Counted from the stretch's first letter, positions 1-8,471 are shown. The stretch is 21,364 bases of DNA from Chrysochromulina tobinii (GCA_001275005.1 JWZX01002715.1:1-21364), one strand, 5' to 3'. A program made the numbers and translations. The notes: generated from the sequence alone by a model not told the origin.

Positions 1-192
1 GGGGTAGAGGAATAGGTCGAGGAACAACAGGTTGATCGTCCTCGCTTCCTATTGGTATAGGAGGTAGAGAAATAGGTCTGGGAACGGGTGGCTCGCCTTG
101 AAGCACACGCACAGTGTGCGCAGCGTCAGCGCGACGCCTCCTGTCACAAATAGGCCGAGCACAGCGAGGAAGATAACGCGCAGGTCCAACAT
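1..192 (-). pseudogene. Inverted, frameshifted partial copy of the NCL-like exchanger 5' end
   Basis: Read on the minus strand from an ATG at 192, this stretch matches plus-strand 405-603, the first codons of the exchanger gene. My hand alignment gives five substitutions and one 7-nt gap over about 199 columns; the last 90 or so columns up to the window edge are identical. The start MLDLRVIFLAVLGLF matches MSDLRVIFLAVLGLF. The 7-nt gap, near 121-122, throws the copy out of frame and it reaches a TAG at 49-51 after 47 codons. Two of the three changes before the gap are synonymous, which fits a once-coding or allelic copy. Similarity stops at the ATG: I see no homology between the two upstream sequences. 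The copy runs off the left edge, so its full length is unknown. It could be a pseudogene, a living paralogue with a different gene model, or an assembly artefact. Confidence 0.75.
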
Positions 193-404
193 TTTAGTGA
201 AGTTCTATTTCGGGCCGTGCGCGCCGAAGACAAAAATGCATGCATATCACCGGCCAGGATGAAGAGACCAACCCACAAGTGCGACCATGCGACTCTTCCA
301 GATTTTCGAGGGGTAGGTATGTACAATGTAAGGACAAGAAGCATGCAGTCGGAGATGTAAACATCCTTTCCTTTTTGGGTCGTTCCTTTTCGGGCCTCTC
401 CACG
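193..404. promoter_or_regulatory. Spacer between head-to-head ATGs of the inverted pair
   Basis: These 212 bp separate the ATG of the minus-strand partial copy (192) from the exchanger ATG (405). They are less GC-rich than the flanking coding sequence and must hold the 5' leader and promoter of the exchanger. The exchanger frame is open back to an ATG at 240, but those 55 codons look non-coding and precede a good signal peptide. I see no convincing TATA box. Assigning a promoter role is inference from position. Confidence 0.4.
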
Positions 405-2632
405 ATGTCGGACCTGCGCGTTATCTTCCTCGCTGTGCTCGGCCTGTTTGTCACAGGAGGCGTCGCGCTGACGCGTACCGATGCGCACACTGTGCGTGTG
501 CTTCAAGACGAGCCCCCCGTTCCCAGACCTATTTCTCTACCTCCTATACCAATAGGAAGCGAGGACGATCAACCTGTTGTTCCTCGACCTATTCCTCTAC
601 CCCCCATACCGATTGGCAGCGAGGACGATCAAGCCGAGGACGTGAAGGACGTAAAGGATCGTCCAAAGGGCGCAAAGGACGCCAAAAAGGACGTGCCGCC
701 GGATGTACAAGACACGCCGGACGAGAGAAGTGCGCCCAAGGAAACAGACGGCCCTGCTCCTGCGCCTGGTCTGGGAAGTGCTACGTTGGTGGTAGACACG
801 GACTCTCCTGCACCGGCTGCTGCGACTACTCCAGCGAACACTACGTTGACGGACACGCAACAGGCCGTGACCGAGAAGGGAGAAGCCGAGAAGGCGGCTC
901 GTCAGGAGACTCGCCAGGAGGGCGGAGATCCGCATGCCGCGGCGGTAGAGGATGGGCCGGGCGCCTTCATCGACCCGGACAGCCTGCCGGGGTGCATCGT
1001 AGTCGACGGCGGCACTGAACCGGACTGCTCGTTTGGCAACCCGGGTTGGGCCTGGGGCCTTATCCAGGTGCTCTCGCTCATGGCCGTGTACGCCATGATC
1101 TTGTTTGCGGCGAGCAATATGCTCTCAAGCGGCTCGGAGCTCTTGCTAATGGTGCCCAGCGTCTCGGGCATCGTGGGCTCGGTTGTGCTGCCCGTCCTCG
1201 GCGCCGTGCCCGACGGCGCGATCATGCTCTTCTCCGGGCTGGGTCCCGACGCGCAGGAGAACCTCAACGTTGGGGTGGGCGCTCTGGCTGGCTCAACGAT
1301 CATGCTGCTCACCATCCCGTGGAGCCTCTCGATCCTACTAGGATCGGTGCCCATCGACAAGGGCGTCGCCGTCTACAGTCGCCGGCGCGAGAAGGTACAG
1401 CCGTGCGCGCTCGCAAGCTACGGCGTCTCGCCGGACGCGACGATCCGCAGCAACGCATTCGTGATGGTAGCCACCGCGTCGCTCTACTTGATTATCCAGG
1501 GCCCCGCGTTCCAGTTTGCGACCCGTCCCGAGTACTCACGGAGCCCAAAGCGCGCACAGCCGCCCACTCCGAACACTGGTTCGCTCTGGCGGGTCTGGTG
1601 CTGGCTGTCCTCGCGTTTGTAGCGTACCTGTTCTTGATGGTGCAGCAGAGCAAGAACAGCGCTGCCAAGGAGTACCGGATAAATGCGGTCGCACTCAAGG
1701 CGCTCGAGGGTGGCTCCATGACGCTCTCGGGCATCGTCGCGCCCATCATCGCCGCCGCCAAGGCCGATGCCAAGGATGGAAAGTATGACGTCACGATGGA
1801 CAGTGGGGCCAAGGAAAAGCTCGCGGCGCTGCTCCGACCCCAGTTTACCAAGTACGATGTCGACGGCGACAAGAAGCTCAACGTGCTCGAGCTGCGCGCA
1901 TTGCTGTCGGACGTGGGCGAGAGGCTCACCATGGACGAGACGCGTTTCTGGATGGAGAAACTCGACCCGGACCATTCGGGCGAGATTGATGAGAACGAGT
2001 TCCTCGACATGGTGCTTGGGTACATCAGGGAGAAGATCAAGGATAAGCCTGCCAAGTTTCAGATGCACCTCGAAGTGGAAAAGAAGGCCGAGGATGAAGA
2101 CGAGGAGGATGATATGCCCGAAGAGCTCAAGCACCTCTCACCAGAGCAACAGCAGACGGCGCTCAAGTGGCGTGCTGCGATGCTGTGCGGATTCGGCACG
2201 CTACTGATTCTAGTCTTCTCGGACCCAATGGTCGGTGTCATGGCCAATATGGGCCGACGCCTCGGAGTGCCCGGCTTCTACATCGCCTTCGTGCTCGCGC
2301 CCCTCGCTTCGAATGCCTCCGAGCTCGTCGCCTCCCTACTCTACGCGCAGAAAAAGAGCCAAAAGACGATCACCGTATCTCTCTCCGCACTCGAGGGGGC
2401 CGCCTGCATGAACAACACCTTCTGCCTCGCCATCTTTATGGCTCTCATCTACTTCCAGGGGCTCGTGTGGAAATTCTCAGCGGAGACTTTGGCCATCCTG
2501 CTCGTGGAGATTCTCGTTGCGGGCGTCGCGCTGCAGCCCACTCAACGACTGTACCATGCCCTCTTCGTGTTCGCGCTCTACCCCCTCTCGATATGCTTCA
2601 TCGCCTTGGTGGAGGAATACGGCTTGGACTAA
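405..2632 (+). CDS. EF-hand Na+/Ca2+ exchanger, plant NCL-like; reading frame shifts near 1531
   Basis: Predicted cation/Ca2+ antiporter of the CaCA superfamily with regulatory EF-hands between its two membrane halves, as in plant NCL proteins. The chosen ATG (405) opens a signal peptide (MSDLRVIFLAVLGLFVTGG). Then come a Pro/acidic linker with two VPRPIxLPPIPIGSEDDQ repeats, membrane segments from about 1045 to 1515 with the alpha-1 region (GAVPDGAIMLFSG, GALAGSTIMLL), a segment from about 1580, two EF-hand loops (DVDGDKKLNVLE at 1856-1891, DPDHSGEIDENE at 1964-1999), an acidic stretch, and the alpha-2 half (APLASNASELVAS, GAACMNNTF). The N-terminal half is in the frame of 405; everything after about 1531 is one base back. 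Either a base is missing near 1530-1534, or a 26-nt GT-AG intron occupies 1525-1550. Both halves look well conserved, so I read this as one gene of about 740 codons. Likely site is plasma membrane or an internal store; ion preference is not visible. Confidence 0.85.
519..632 (+). repeat. Two-copy 54-nt coding repeat in the exchanger N-terminus
   Basis: Units at 519-572 and 579-632 encode VPRPISLPPIPIGSEDDQ and VPRPIPLPPIPIGSEDDQ, separated by two codons. The repeat gives a proline-rich, acidic, probably luminal or extracellular linker between signal peptide and first membrane segment. The inverted partial copy at 1-192 carries the first unit and the start of the second, so the repeat predates that duplication. 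Confidence 0.85.
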
Positions 2633-3246
2633 AACCTAGAGCCCGCCGCATTCGGCTTGCTCCTGAGGGTGTATGGACCATCCTCTTGATCTAGCGACCG
2701 TACCATCAAGTGTGCACCTGATCGGTCGTGCATGTGCTGCTGCTCTGTGCTCTGTGTGTGTGGGCCGTGGTTGCATCTCATCTTCACCATGTGCTTTTGT
2801 GCATCGTTAAAGGGCCGTATGCAGTAACTCACGTAGGTTCAAACCGAATAACGCAACGTCCTCATCTATACCGTACCACTGGCCATCACCATGGGGTTTG
2901 TCGGATCGTATTTTATCGGTTGACTTAGGCATTGTTGTATGTTGACGCGCACCGGCCAGGATGCAGGAACCGCGATCCCGTGACGAACCCGTGACGACAG
3001 ACACAGCACTTCGCGGAGGGCGTAGACAATGGTCAATGAACAATCATCATTCAAAAGATAGGCGTGTTGGGTCCCGCCCCGCGCTGCAGCATCCCCGAAG
3101 GCGGCGCCGCGCCATTGGCCGCGTACAGAACGACCCCGGCCCGCTCGTACCGCTACAACAAGCCGACCACGTGTGTGTGCATCGTGCGGTGCCTCTCGAG
3201 CGCGAGCGCTTCAACCTCCAAATTTCCGGCCGTGTCCGTCGTCCGC
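2633..3246. other. Convergent 3' intergenic region, exchanger / CCT3
   Basis: These 614 bp lie between the stop codons of two genes facing each other and should contain both 3' untranslated regions and polyadenylation sites. Open frames here are short and lack family features. Composition is closer to balanced than in the genes. I found no tRNA, repeat array or further gene. Confidence 0.6.
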
Positions 3247-4893
3247 TCACTCGCCGCCCTCGTCCTGCTGCTGCGGCTCCGCGCTCTGCTTCTTGACGAC
3301 GGGCTTGCTGGTGCCGGCGACGATCTCGTCGATGCGCAGGAGCATCGAGGCCGACTCGATGGCCGTCTTGATCGTCTGCTGCTTGACCGCGACCGGCTCC
3401 CAAACGCCAAGCTCGTTCATGTCAGCCATGGTGCCCTTCTCGCCGTCGATGCCCCAGGTCACGTTGGCGCCACCCGCATGCTTGGCACGCAGCTGCGTCT
3501 GCACGCGGATGATGTCGGCGGCGCAGTTCTCGAGGAGCGTGCGCGAGATGATCTCGAGCGCCTCGCCCGCCGCCTTGTACGCGCCCGCGATGATCGGCTC
3601 TTGCAGCTTGGAGCCCTCGATGAGCTTGTTGGCGAGGGTCATCTCGATGGCACCGCCGCCCGGCACGAGGCGCGGGTCCATCATGATGGTGCGCACGATG
3701 TTCATCGCGTCGCCCAGGTTGCGCTCGATCTCGTTGAGCACATCCTTGGACGCGCCGCGCAGCACGATCGTGCACGCCTTCGGCTCCTTGCAGTCAACGA
3801 GCCACGTGTAGTACTCGTCGCCAATCTTCTCGACCGAGAAGAGGCCGCACTTGGTGCCGATGTCCTTCTCCTGGATCTCGCCCGTGCGGTGCACGATGGT
3901 GGCGCCGCACGCACGCGCGATGCGGTTGTTGTCCGTCTTGCGCACGCGCCGGAGCACCGAGATGTTCGCCTTCTGCAGGTAGTGCTGCGCGAGGTCCGAG
4001 ACGCCCTTCTCGGTGATCACGAGGTCGGGCTTCATCGCGATGATGTCGGCGCACACCTCCTTGATGGCATTCTCCTCCTCCTCGAGCAGAACCTCCCACG
4101 CCTTCTCGTCCGAGAGCTCGATCTGCGTCTGCGACTCGCCCTTCTTGTACTCGAGCGTGCAGTCGAGCAGCAGGATGCGCGGGTTCTCGATCCGGCGCCG
4201 CATCTTCGAATGGACCACGTCCTTGTTGATCATCACACCCTTGAGCACGCGGCAGTCCTCCATGTCGCCGCCCGGGATCTTCTCGGTCTTCGCGTACCGC
4301 TTGATGTCAATCTCCTTACGCCCCGCGTCGTCCATCGCCACGCAGCTCACCGCGTCCAGCGCCAGCCCCACCAGCAGGTCCGAAAGCTTTGACACAAACT
4401 TGGTGCCCGTGCAGCTCTCGACGAGCTGCGCCATCTTCTTCTTGTCGTTGAGGTCGAGGGGGACGGCAAGCTCGTCCAGCCACTTGACGGCGTCGTCAAG
4501 GGCCTTGAGGTACCCGTTGCAGATGATCGTCGGATGGATGTGCCGCTCAAGGAGCGCCTCCGACTTTGCAAGATACTCCCCAGCGAGCACGATGACCGAT
4601 GTGGTGCCGTCGCCAACCTCCTCCTCCTGCGCGCGCGAAAGCTCGATCATGGACTTGGCCGCCGGGTGCGACACATCGACCTCGCGCAGAATCGAGTTCC
4701 CGTCGTTGGTCATCACGATGCCCCCCATCGGGTCGAGGATCATCTTGAGCATCGAGCGCGGGCCCAGCGTCGAGCGGATGATGTCGGAGACGGCCTTGCC
4801 CGCAGCGATGTTGGAGAGCTGCGCCTTGCGCCCCGTCTCGCGCTGAACCTTCTGGTTCATGACATGGATGCCACCGTTGCCCATGCGCGACAT
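3247..4893 (-). CDS. CCT3: T-complex protein 1 subunit gamma (CCT3)
   Basis: Gamma subunit of the cytosolic group II chaperonin TRiC/CCT, which folds actin, tubulin and other proteins by ATP-driven cycling. The whole chain is recognisable without a break: DPMGGIVMTNDGNSILRE and the ATP-site motif VGDGTTSVIVLAGE near residues 93-107, the gamma-typical RKEIDIKRYAKTEKIPGG and MINKDVVHSKMRRRI, LEYKKGESQTQIELSDE, ITEKGVSDLAQHYL, RRVRKTDNNRIARACGA, LVPGGGAIEM, and NELGVWEPVAVKQQTIKTA. The 548-residue length fits the family. I start at the ATG at 4893 (MSRMGNGGI); the frame extends five codons upstream only to a TTG. A later Met (MNQKVQRETG) would align more tightly to animal N-termini. The tail is Gln/Glu-rich. 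There is no intron. Housekeeping gene. Confidence 0.97.
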   Translation of the reverse strand: MSRMGNGGIHVMNQKVQRETGRKAQLSNIAAGKAVSDIIRSTLGPRSMLKMILDPMGGIVMTNDGNSILREVDVSHPAAKSMIELSRAQEEEVGDGTTSVIVLAGEYLAKSEALLERHIHPTIICNGYLKALDDAVKWLDELAVPLDLNDKKKMAQLVESCTGTKFVSKLSDLLVGLALDAVSCVAMDDAGRKEIDIKRYAKTEKIPGGDMEDCRVLKGVMINKDVVHSKMRRRIENPRILLLDCTLEYKKGESQTQIELSDEKAWEVLLEEEENAIKEVCADIIAMKPDLVITEKGVSDLAQHYLQKANISVLRRVRKTDNNRIARACGATIVHRTGEIQEKDIGTKCGLFSVEKIGDEYYTWLVDCKEPKACTIVLRGASKDVLNEIERNLGDAMNIVRTIMMDPRLVPGGGAIEMTLANKLIEGSKLQEPIIAGAYKAAGEALEIISRTLLENCAADIIRVQTQLRAKHAGGANVTWGIDGEKGTMADMNELGVWEPVAVKQQTIKTAIESASMLLRIDEIVAGTSKPVVKKQSAEPQQQDEGGE

Positions 4894-5191
4894 GTTGCCC
4901 AACTGCAAGCTTTGCCGCTGCGCGCTTTCTTCGTCTCCGCACGCTTTGGGTCACAGTTGACCGCCACGGGACTCCCAACGGCCACCCAAACGGCGCTCAC
5001 GACGGCGCGAATTTTGGGGGGGGAAGCATTCACGTTCTTTCGCAAAAGGTCTCGCCCCAAAGTGGCTCTGAAACTCTCAACACTTTTGGAGGACAACGAC
5101 CGCGGGAGAGCAGTTGTGACTCTGCGACTGGAGTTTCGCGTGCTTGGGCCTATCGGAGCGGATGGCGAGATGCGCGGAGATCGGAGCCGTC
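4894..5191. promoter_or_regulatory. Upstream region of CCT3 / 3' region of VTT-like gene
   Basis: These 298 bp separate two minus-strand genes and must hold the CCT3 promoter and leader. They contain a G8 run at 5016-5023. I see no TATA box or other motif I can defend; the promoter role rests on position. Confidence 0.35.
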
Positions 5192-5809
5192 TCATCGCAC
5201 GTTGGAAGTCGGCAGTTCCTGGTAGACAAAGCGCGTGTCGCCAGGCTGCGTGCGCACCCTCCATTCGGTCCCCTCCGTGATCGCAGTGTAGAGCGCGGCC
5301 CACCAGCGCTTGCCGTCCTCAGCGCCGATGCTGCCGAGAAAGCAGCAGGACGCGAAACGCAGGACGCGGAAGGCAAAGACGATGATAAGCATCGGCGGCA
5401 GCTTCATCTGGAGGGATGGCCCGAGCGTGAAGAGCGGCACGGTCGGAGGCAGGCCAGCGATTCCAGCCCCAACCGCCATTGCTATTTTGCCGCGTTCAAA
5501 ATATTTGCGGCCCTTGCCATAAGCGACGGCATCGACTGACCTCTTGAGCCATCCCCATCGCGCGGTCAGGCGCAAACCAAAAGTGTACAGCAACGCAAAC
5601 AGCGTGCATTGCCCCGATGCGCACGTGGCGCCCACCACCAACGGAGAGAAGCCTGCCCGTCCGTAGGCAGCGGACAGGATCTCTGTGCTCCCGGGCAGCC
5701 AAAACAAGATCGGTCCGCAAAATGCAACGGCGTACAGTGTGGCGACGTCGAGCATAAAGTTCCCCGACAGCGTCGCGCTCGCCGAAGCAGACGGATGTGT
5801 GTCGGCCAT
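5192..5809 (-). CDS. Small DedA/VTT-like membrane protein (YqaA-like)
   Basis: A 205-residue integral membrane protein starting at an ATG at 5809. It resembles the compact YqaA branch of the DedA/VTT (SNARE-associated Golgi) superfamily: a first hydrophobic segment (residues 18-36) running into FWLPGSTEIL at 36-45, which matches the family's re-entrant loop with conserved Pro-Gly and Glu; a Gly/Ala/Ser segment (52-78); a basic linker WGWLKRSVDAVAYGKGRKYF (85-104); then GLPPTVPLFTLGPSLQM (119-135), the second re-entrant-like loop, and a final segment with Arg (138-160). Known relatives are lipid scramblases or half-transporters such as TMEM41B, VMP1 and bacterial DedA. Lipid transport is an inference from family; the assignment is by motif pattern only. 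The C-terminal 35 residues are soluble and unplaced. Location could be plastid, ER or other; the N-terminus has no clear signal peptide. Confidence 0.7.
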   Translation of the reverse strand: MADTHPSASASATLSGNFMLDVATLYAVAFCGPILFWLPGSTEILSAAYGRAGFSPLVVGATCASGQCTLFALLYTFGLRLTARWGWLKRSVDAVAYGKGRKYFERGKIAMAVGAGIAGLPPTVPLFTLGPSLQMKLPPMLIIVFAFRVLRFASCCFLGSIGAEDGKRWWAALYTAITEGTEWRVRTQPGDTRFVYQELPTSNVR

Positions 5810-6059
5810 TTTGTGCCGAAGGTCCGATTGGAAAATTCATCATCACGGCGTCGCCGCGCCTCGCGGCCCTGCCCACTCGCGCGCCTTGTGTGATACATTG
5901 ACAATCACCCCACTGAGACCCCCCAAAACTTACAAAAGGCGACTCGTGAAAATGCAAGTAATTGTACCGGGGAACATCTGCATCCTAGCTGCTTCAGTTG
6001 TACTCCATTGTTGTACTCTCGTGTAGTCTTGTACATCCGGATAATGAGATATTTCGCGT
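5810..6059. other. Intergenic, VTT-like gene upstream / MOSC gene 3' side
   Basis: A 250-bp gap between two minus-strand genes. It is AT-richer than the coding sequence around it (notably 5940-6060) and should include the VTT-like gene's promoter and the MOSC gene's 3' end. No further feature recognised. Confidence 0.4.
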
Positions 6060-6974
6060 TCAGCAAAATGGCCTCGGCACGCGGAAGCTCACGGGCAGAG
6101 AGTCGCACACGACGTCGGGCATCCAGGCGCGCGTGACCATCGGTCGCGCATCCCACAATCGCTGCACGCGCTGCATCGCGAGCACAAAGAAGAGCAGCCC
6201 GGCAAAGATGCCGACCATGGTGCAGAAGCGCTTCTCCAACGCTTCGCCGCGCCTGAAGCGCTTGTGTTTCGGAAAGAGCTGCAGACCGACCGTTTCGTAA
6301 GACTCGATCCCGCGCACCACTCCGGCCGGGTCCACCTTGAGAAGGTACTGGAGCATCGCGCTGTTGCGGGCGCGCGCGGCATCGACCATCGCTTTGGTTC
6401 GCTGCGACGGGCGCACCAGGAAGTTCGGATCCGTCTGCGCCAGCCCGCCGTCGACGCGTTCAAGCTCAACCGTGTCCGAGATGCTCACCGTGTCGCCCAC
6501 CTTGATCGTCCCGCCGCGAATCACCTCGCAGCACACGCCGGCCACATCCCAGGTGGCCTCTGTCAGCCCGTCGAGCGCGTTCTTGCGCTCATTGTACATG
6601 CACGGCACGCACCAGCGATGCACGAAGACAACCACCTCGTCGCCCAGCCGGACCTCGCGTCCGATGCCTGCTTGCAGCTTGGCAACGGGCACACCACGCA
6701 GCACGACGTTCCGCCGAAACTCGCCAAGGGACTTAAAGCGCGGGATGCCGTTGATCAGCAGCGCCTCCTCGACGCCCTCGACTGCGACGAGTGTGATGTG
6801 CCGACCCGGCTCGCGCTTGTTCGGGTGCTTGGCAGACGTGCGAAAGACAGAGTACGTGCCCTCCCGCTTGAAGTACCGGTCGCCCACGATGCCGCGGCCA
6901 GCGACGACCTCCGCGTTTTGAAGCTCCAGCATCGGCTCACCCGCAGTGGGCGTGACGAAGATGCCCTCGATCAT
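6060..6974 (-). CDS. MOSC-domain protein with C-terminal membrane anchor
   Basis: The first 165 residues form a stand-alone MOSC domain, the fold found at the C-terminus of molybdenum-cofactor sulfurases, in mARC proteins, and in bacterial YiiM/YcbX. Visible hallmarks: AGRGIVGDRYF (25-35), GRHITLVAVEGVE, the FRRNVVLRG motif (86-94), the Cys pair in RWCVPCMYNERK (120-131), and a closing GVCCEVIRGGTIKVGD (146-161). One of these cysteines is the likely sulfur- or cofactor-binding residue, by analogy. After a linker rich in Arg/Asp comes a single hydrophobic helix at about 251-270 and a 34-residue tail ending in Cys. The tail anchor is unlike typical stand-alone MOSC proteins. Start is the ATG at 6974, directly at the MOSC beginning, so there is no N-terminal targeting signal. 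The exact reaction cannot be told from sequence. Confidence 0.88.
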   Translation of the reverse strand: MIEGIFVTPTAGEPMLELQNAEVVAGRGIVGDRYFKREGTYSVFRTSAKHPNKREPGRHITLVAVEGVEEALLINGIPRFKSLGEFRRNVVLRGVPVAKLQAGIGREVRLGDEVVVFVHRWCVPCMYNERKNALDGLTEATWDVAGVCCEVIRGGTIKVGDTVSISDTVELERVDGGLAQTDPNFLVRPSQRTKAMVDAARARNSAMLQYLLKVDPAGVVRGIESYETVGLQLFPKHKRFRRGEALEKRFCTMVGIFAGLLFFVLAMQRVQRLWDARPMVTRAWMPDVVCDSLPVSFRVPRPFC

Positions 6975-7429
6975 CGTTTCGGTCGGTGATGTGAAGGCGT
7001 TCGACTGTCACAGCGGCGGCAACACACAGGAAAAGGCGGCTTTTCGCGTCCTCGCCCAGGAGCTGACCTTTTCGCCTGGTCAGGTCAATTGCAGTCATCT
7101 TACTTGATTAGCAAATGCGAACGGGTTCCACCATTGGGCACACCCTCTCCAGCGACGAACGGTGTGTCCCTGTATTTTTCTCCATTGGGCGGGTGCCCTT
7201 CTTGCCCAATGATGCCTAGGATTCCTACCCCGGCTACCCGTCTTGGTCTGGGTGGTACGCGGGGCGTGCGGTAGTGCGGTCATGTGAACGAATTCGGCAT
7301 GAAACGTCTGGCCGAATGTTGGGGCCGACCGTTTCGCAAAGGTGCATCTAAATTAATGAGGCATTTCGTGCAAACGAGATTCTCCTTGTCTATCATCACG
7401 CAATTGAAGAAAACAGAATAAGATTCTTG
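6975..7429. promoter_or_regulatory. Divergent intergenic region with repeated CCAAT-type motifs
   Basis: These 455 bp separate the MOSC gene (minus) from the small plus-strand gene at 7430. The nonamer CCATTGGGC occurs at 7131-7139 and 7182-7190, and an inverted partner GCCCAATG sits at 7204-7211, so 7183-7190 and 7204-7211 form an 8-bp inverted repeat with a 13-nt loop. ATTGG/CCAAT is a common eukaryotic activator site, so a promoter role is plausible; this is inference. No coding frame here has support. Confidence 0.4.
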
Positions 7430-7972
7430 ATGCGACCTCAATCGATGTCGGGAGCCCTCATGCTTCTCACCCTCCCTTCCGCGCCAGCATTCTATCCTAT
7501 CGGATCGGCCCGTCCAACGCGCCCATCCATGACGCTCGCCATATCAGACGCCGTCGAAATCGTGACGTTTGTGTTTGATGTCGAGGGCAAAGCCCGACGG
7601 CTCGAAGAGAGGAGGAACGTGATGCCCTTCTCAGGCCGCGTGGTGCCAACGAGGCGGCCGAAGACGATGCCAGATGATCGCGGATTTGCCATCCCGATCT
7701 CCGCAAAGGCGTTCGGACTGAAGTATACCACCGCTGCAGCCGACGCGCTCGTGGCAACACGCACGCGCACGATCGAGGTTGCCGCTCTCTTTGGGATCCT
7801 CGCCAAGACGTCGCTGTTGTGGAAAATCGAGTGCGTCGTCATAATCGCTCAGAAGCTCGCGGCCTTCATCGCGACCTTCCGACCTTTTGATCTGATCGAT
7901 CTCGGTGACGAGCACTGGCCTCGTTGTCATGGCAGTCTGTGCGATGGGATTGCAGGGACGGTGCGTGTGTAA
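7430..7972 (+). CDS. Hypothetical protein with plastid-leader-like N-terminus
   Basis: A 180-codon frame from the ATG at 7430 to TAA at 7970-7972; a second ATG follows five codons later. The N-terminus reads as a short hydrophobic signal segment (MSGALMLLTLPSAPA) followed by Phe and then a stretch rich in Ser, Arg, Thr and Pro (FYPIGSARPTRPSMTLA). That order, cleavage after Ala with Phe at +1 and then a basic hydroxylated transit region, is typical of bipartite plastid leaders in algae with red complex plastids. The rest (about 140 residues) has a basic middle and a hydrophobic helix-like segment (IEVAALFGILAKTSLLWKIECVVIIAQKLAAFIATF). I recognise no family. The same DNA has open frames on the minus strand, so coding status is not certain. 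If real, it would be a small plastid, perhaps membrane-associated, protein. Confidence 0.5.
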   Translation: MRPQSMSGALMLLTLPSAPAFYPIGSARPTRPSMTLAISDAVEIVTFVFDVEGKARRLEERRNVMPFSGRVVPTRRPKTMPDDRGFAIPISAKAFGLKYTTAAADALVATRTRTIEVAALFGILAKTSLLWKIECVVIIAQKLAAFIATFRPFDLIDLGDEHWPRCHGSLCDGIAGTVRV

Positions 7973-8471
7973 CGAGTCTCTACAGTTTAACAGCGTCGGG
8001 AGAGGAGGTAACTATCATTTGCCACGTCGGTGAAGCACGTTTTTGCTACGCACGGACCACACCCAGTGTCACATGCGTGACCTGTTTGGCATGCGTCTTG
8101 CGTGATTAAGATTATCCGGAATAGCCGTGTACGGTGTAGCGCGGATCACCGTGATTCCGTGTTCGACCGTCCCGCTCCGGGCCGGCCGCGGCGCGGTCGG
8201 CGGGCGGGGCGGCGGCCCGCCCGCGCGGCATGCCTACGGGGCGTCGACTCCGACGGCCGGCCGCGCGGACGCAAGAGCCCGTCACATAACGCAATCAGAA
8301 ACAAAGCAAATCACACGTCACAGGACACTCACGACGGTACCACGCCACTCGAACTGCCGCCACTGCCACGCACGCACACGTCCAGTGTGTCCACATCACG
8401 GCTCACGAATCGGAGCCCGCAGTTGGGCCGGGGGCAAGCCGCACTCCCTGGGCGTCGGCCCGGCTCGGCGC
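7973..8471. other. Convergent 3' intergenic region with a GC-rich hairpin
   Basis: These 499 bp lie between the stop of the small plus-strand gene and the stop of the phosphatase gene. The segment from about 8150 to 8275 is extremely GC-rich, while 8280-8330 is A-rich. A perfect 9-bp hairpin (arms 8200-8208 GCGGGCGGG and 8216-8224 CCCGCCCGC, 7-nt loop) lies in the GC-rich part. I see no tRNA-like or other RNA gene and no supportable ORF. Confidence 0.5.
8200..8224. repeat. 9-bp GC-only inverted repeat (hairpin)
   Basis: Arms at 8200-8208 and 8216-8224 are perfectly complementary, with seven bases between. It sits downstream of both flanking stop codons. Such a helix would be stable in RNA or single-stranded DNA, but in a GC-rich tract some hairpins are expected by chance. 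Confidence 0.6.

Noticed and set aside
240-404. ATG at 240 as the exchanger start
   Set aside because: The 55 extra residues are polar and unlike any leader, whereas the ATG at 405 begins a good signal peptide and is the point where the inverted copy begins to match.
1046-1515. Extension of the second exchanger frame upstream of the shift
   Set aside because: Its translation before about 1530 is Arg/Ala/Gly-rich and overlaps the well-supported membrane segments of the first frame; only the downstream part is coding.
2830-2860. GGTTCAAACC resembling a tRNA T-arm
   Set aside because: No matching acceptor stem, D-arm or anticodon arm could be placed around it.
248-2963. 14-nt exact repeat CACCGGCCAGGATG at 248-261 and 2950-2963
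   Set aside because: A single match of this length is expected by chance in a GC-rich 21-kb window; the flanks do not match.
3064-4392. 442-codon open frame antisense to CCT3
   Set aside because: It opens with TTG, has Leu/Arg/Asp-skewed composition with no domain, and lies wholly opposite a strongly conserved gene; a GC-driven shadow.
4894-4908. Five extra N-terminal codons for CCT3
   Set aside because: The upstream initiator is TTG; the ATG at 4893 is the first usable start in a eukaryotic gene.
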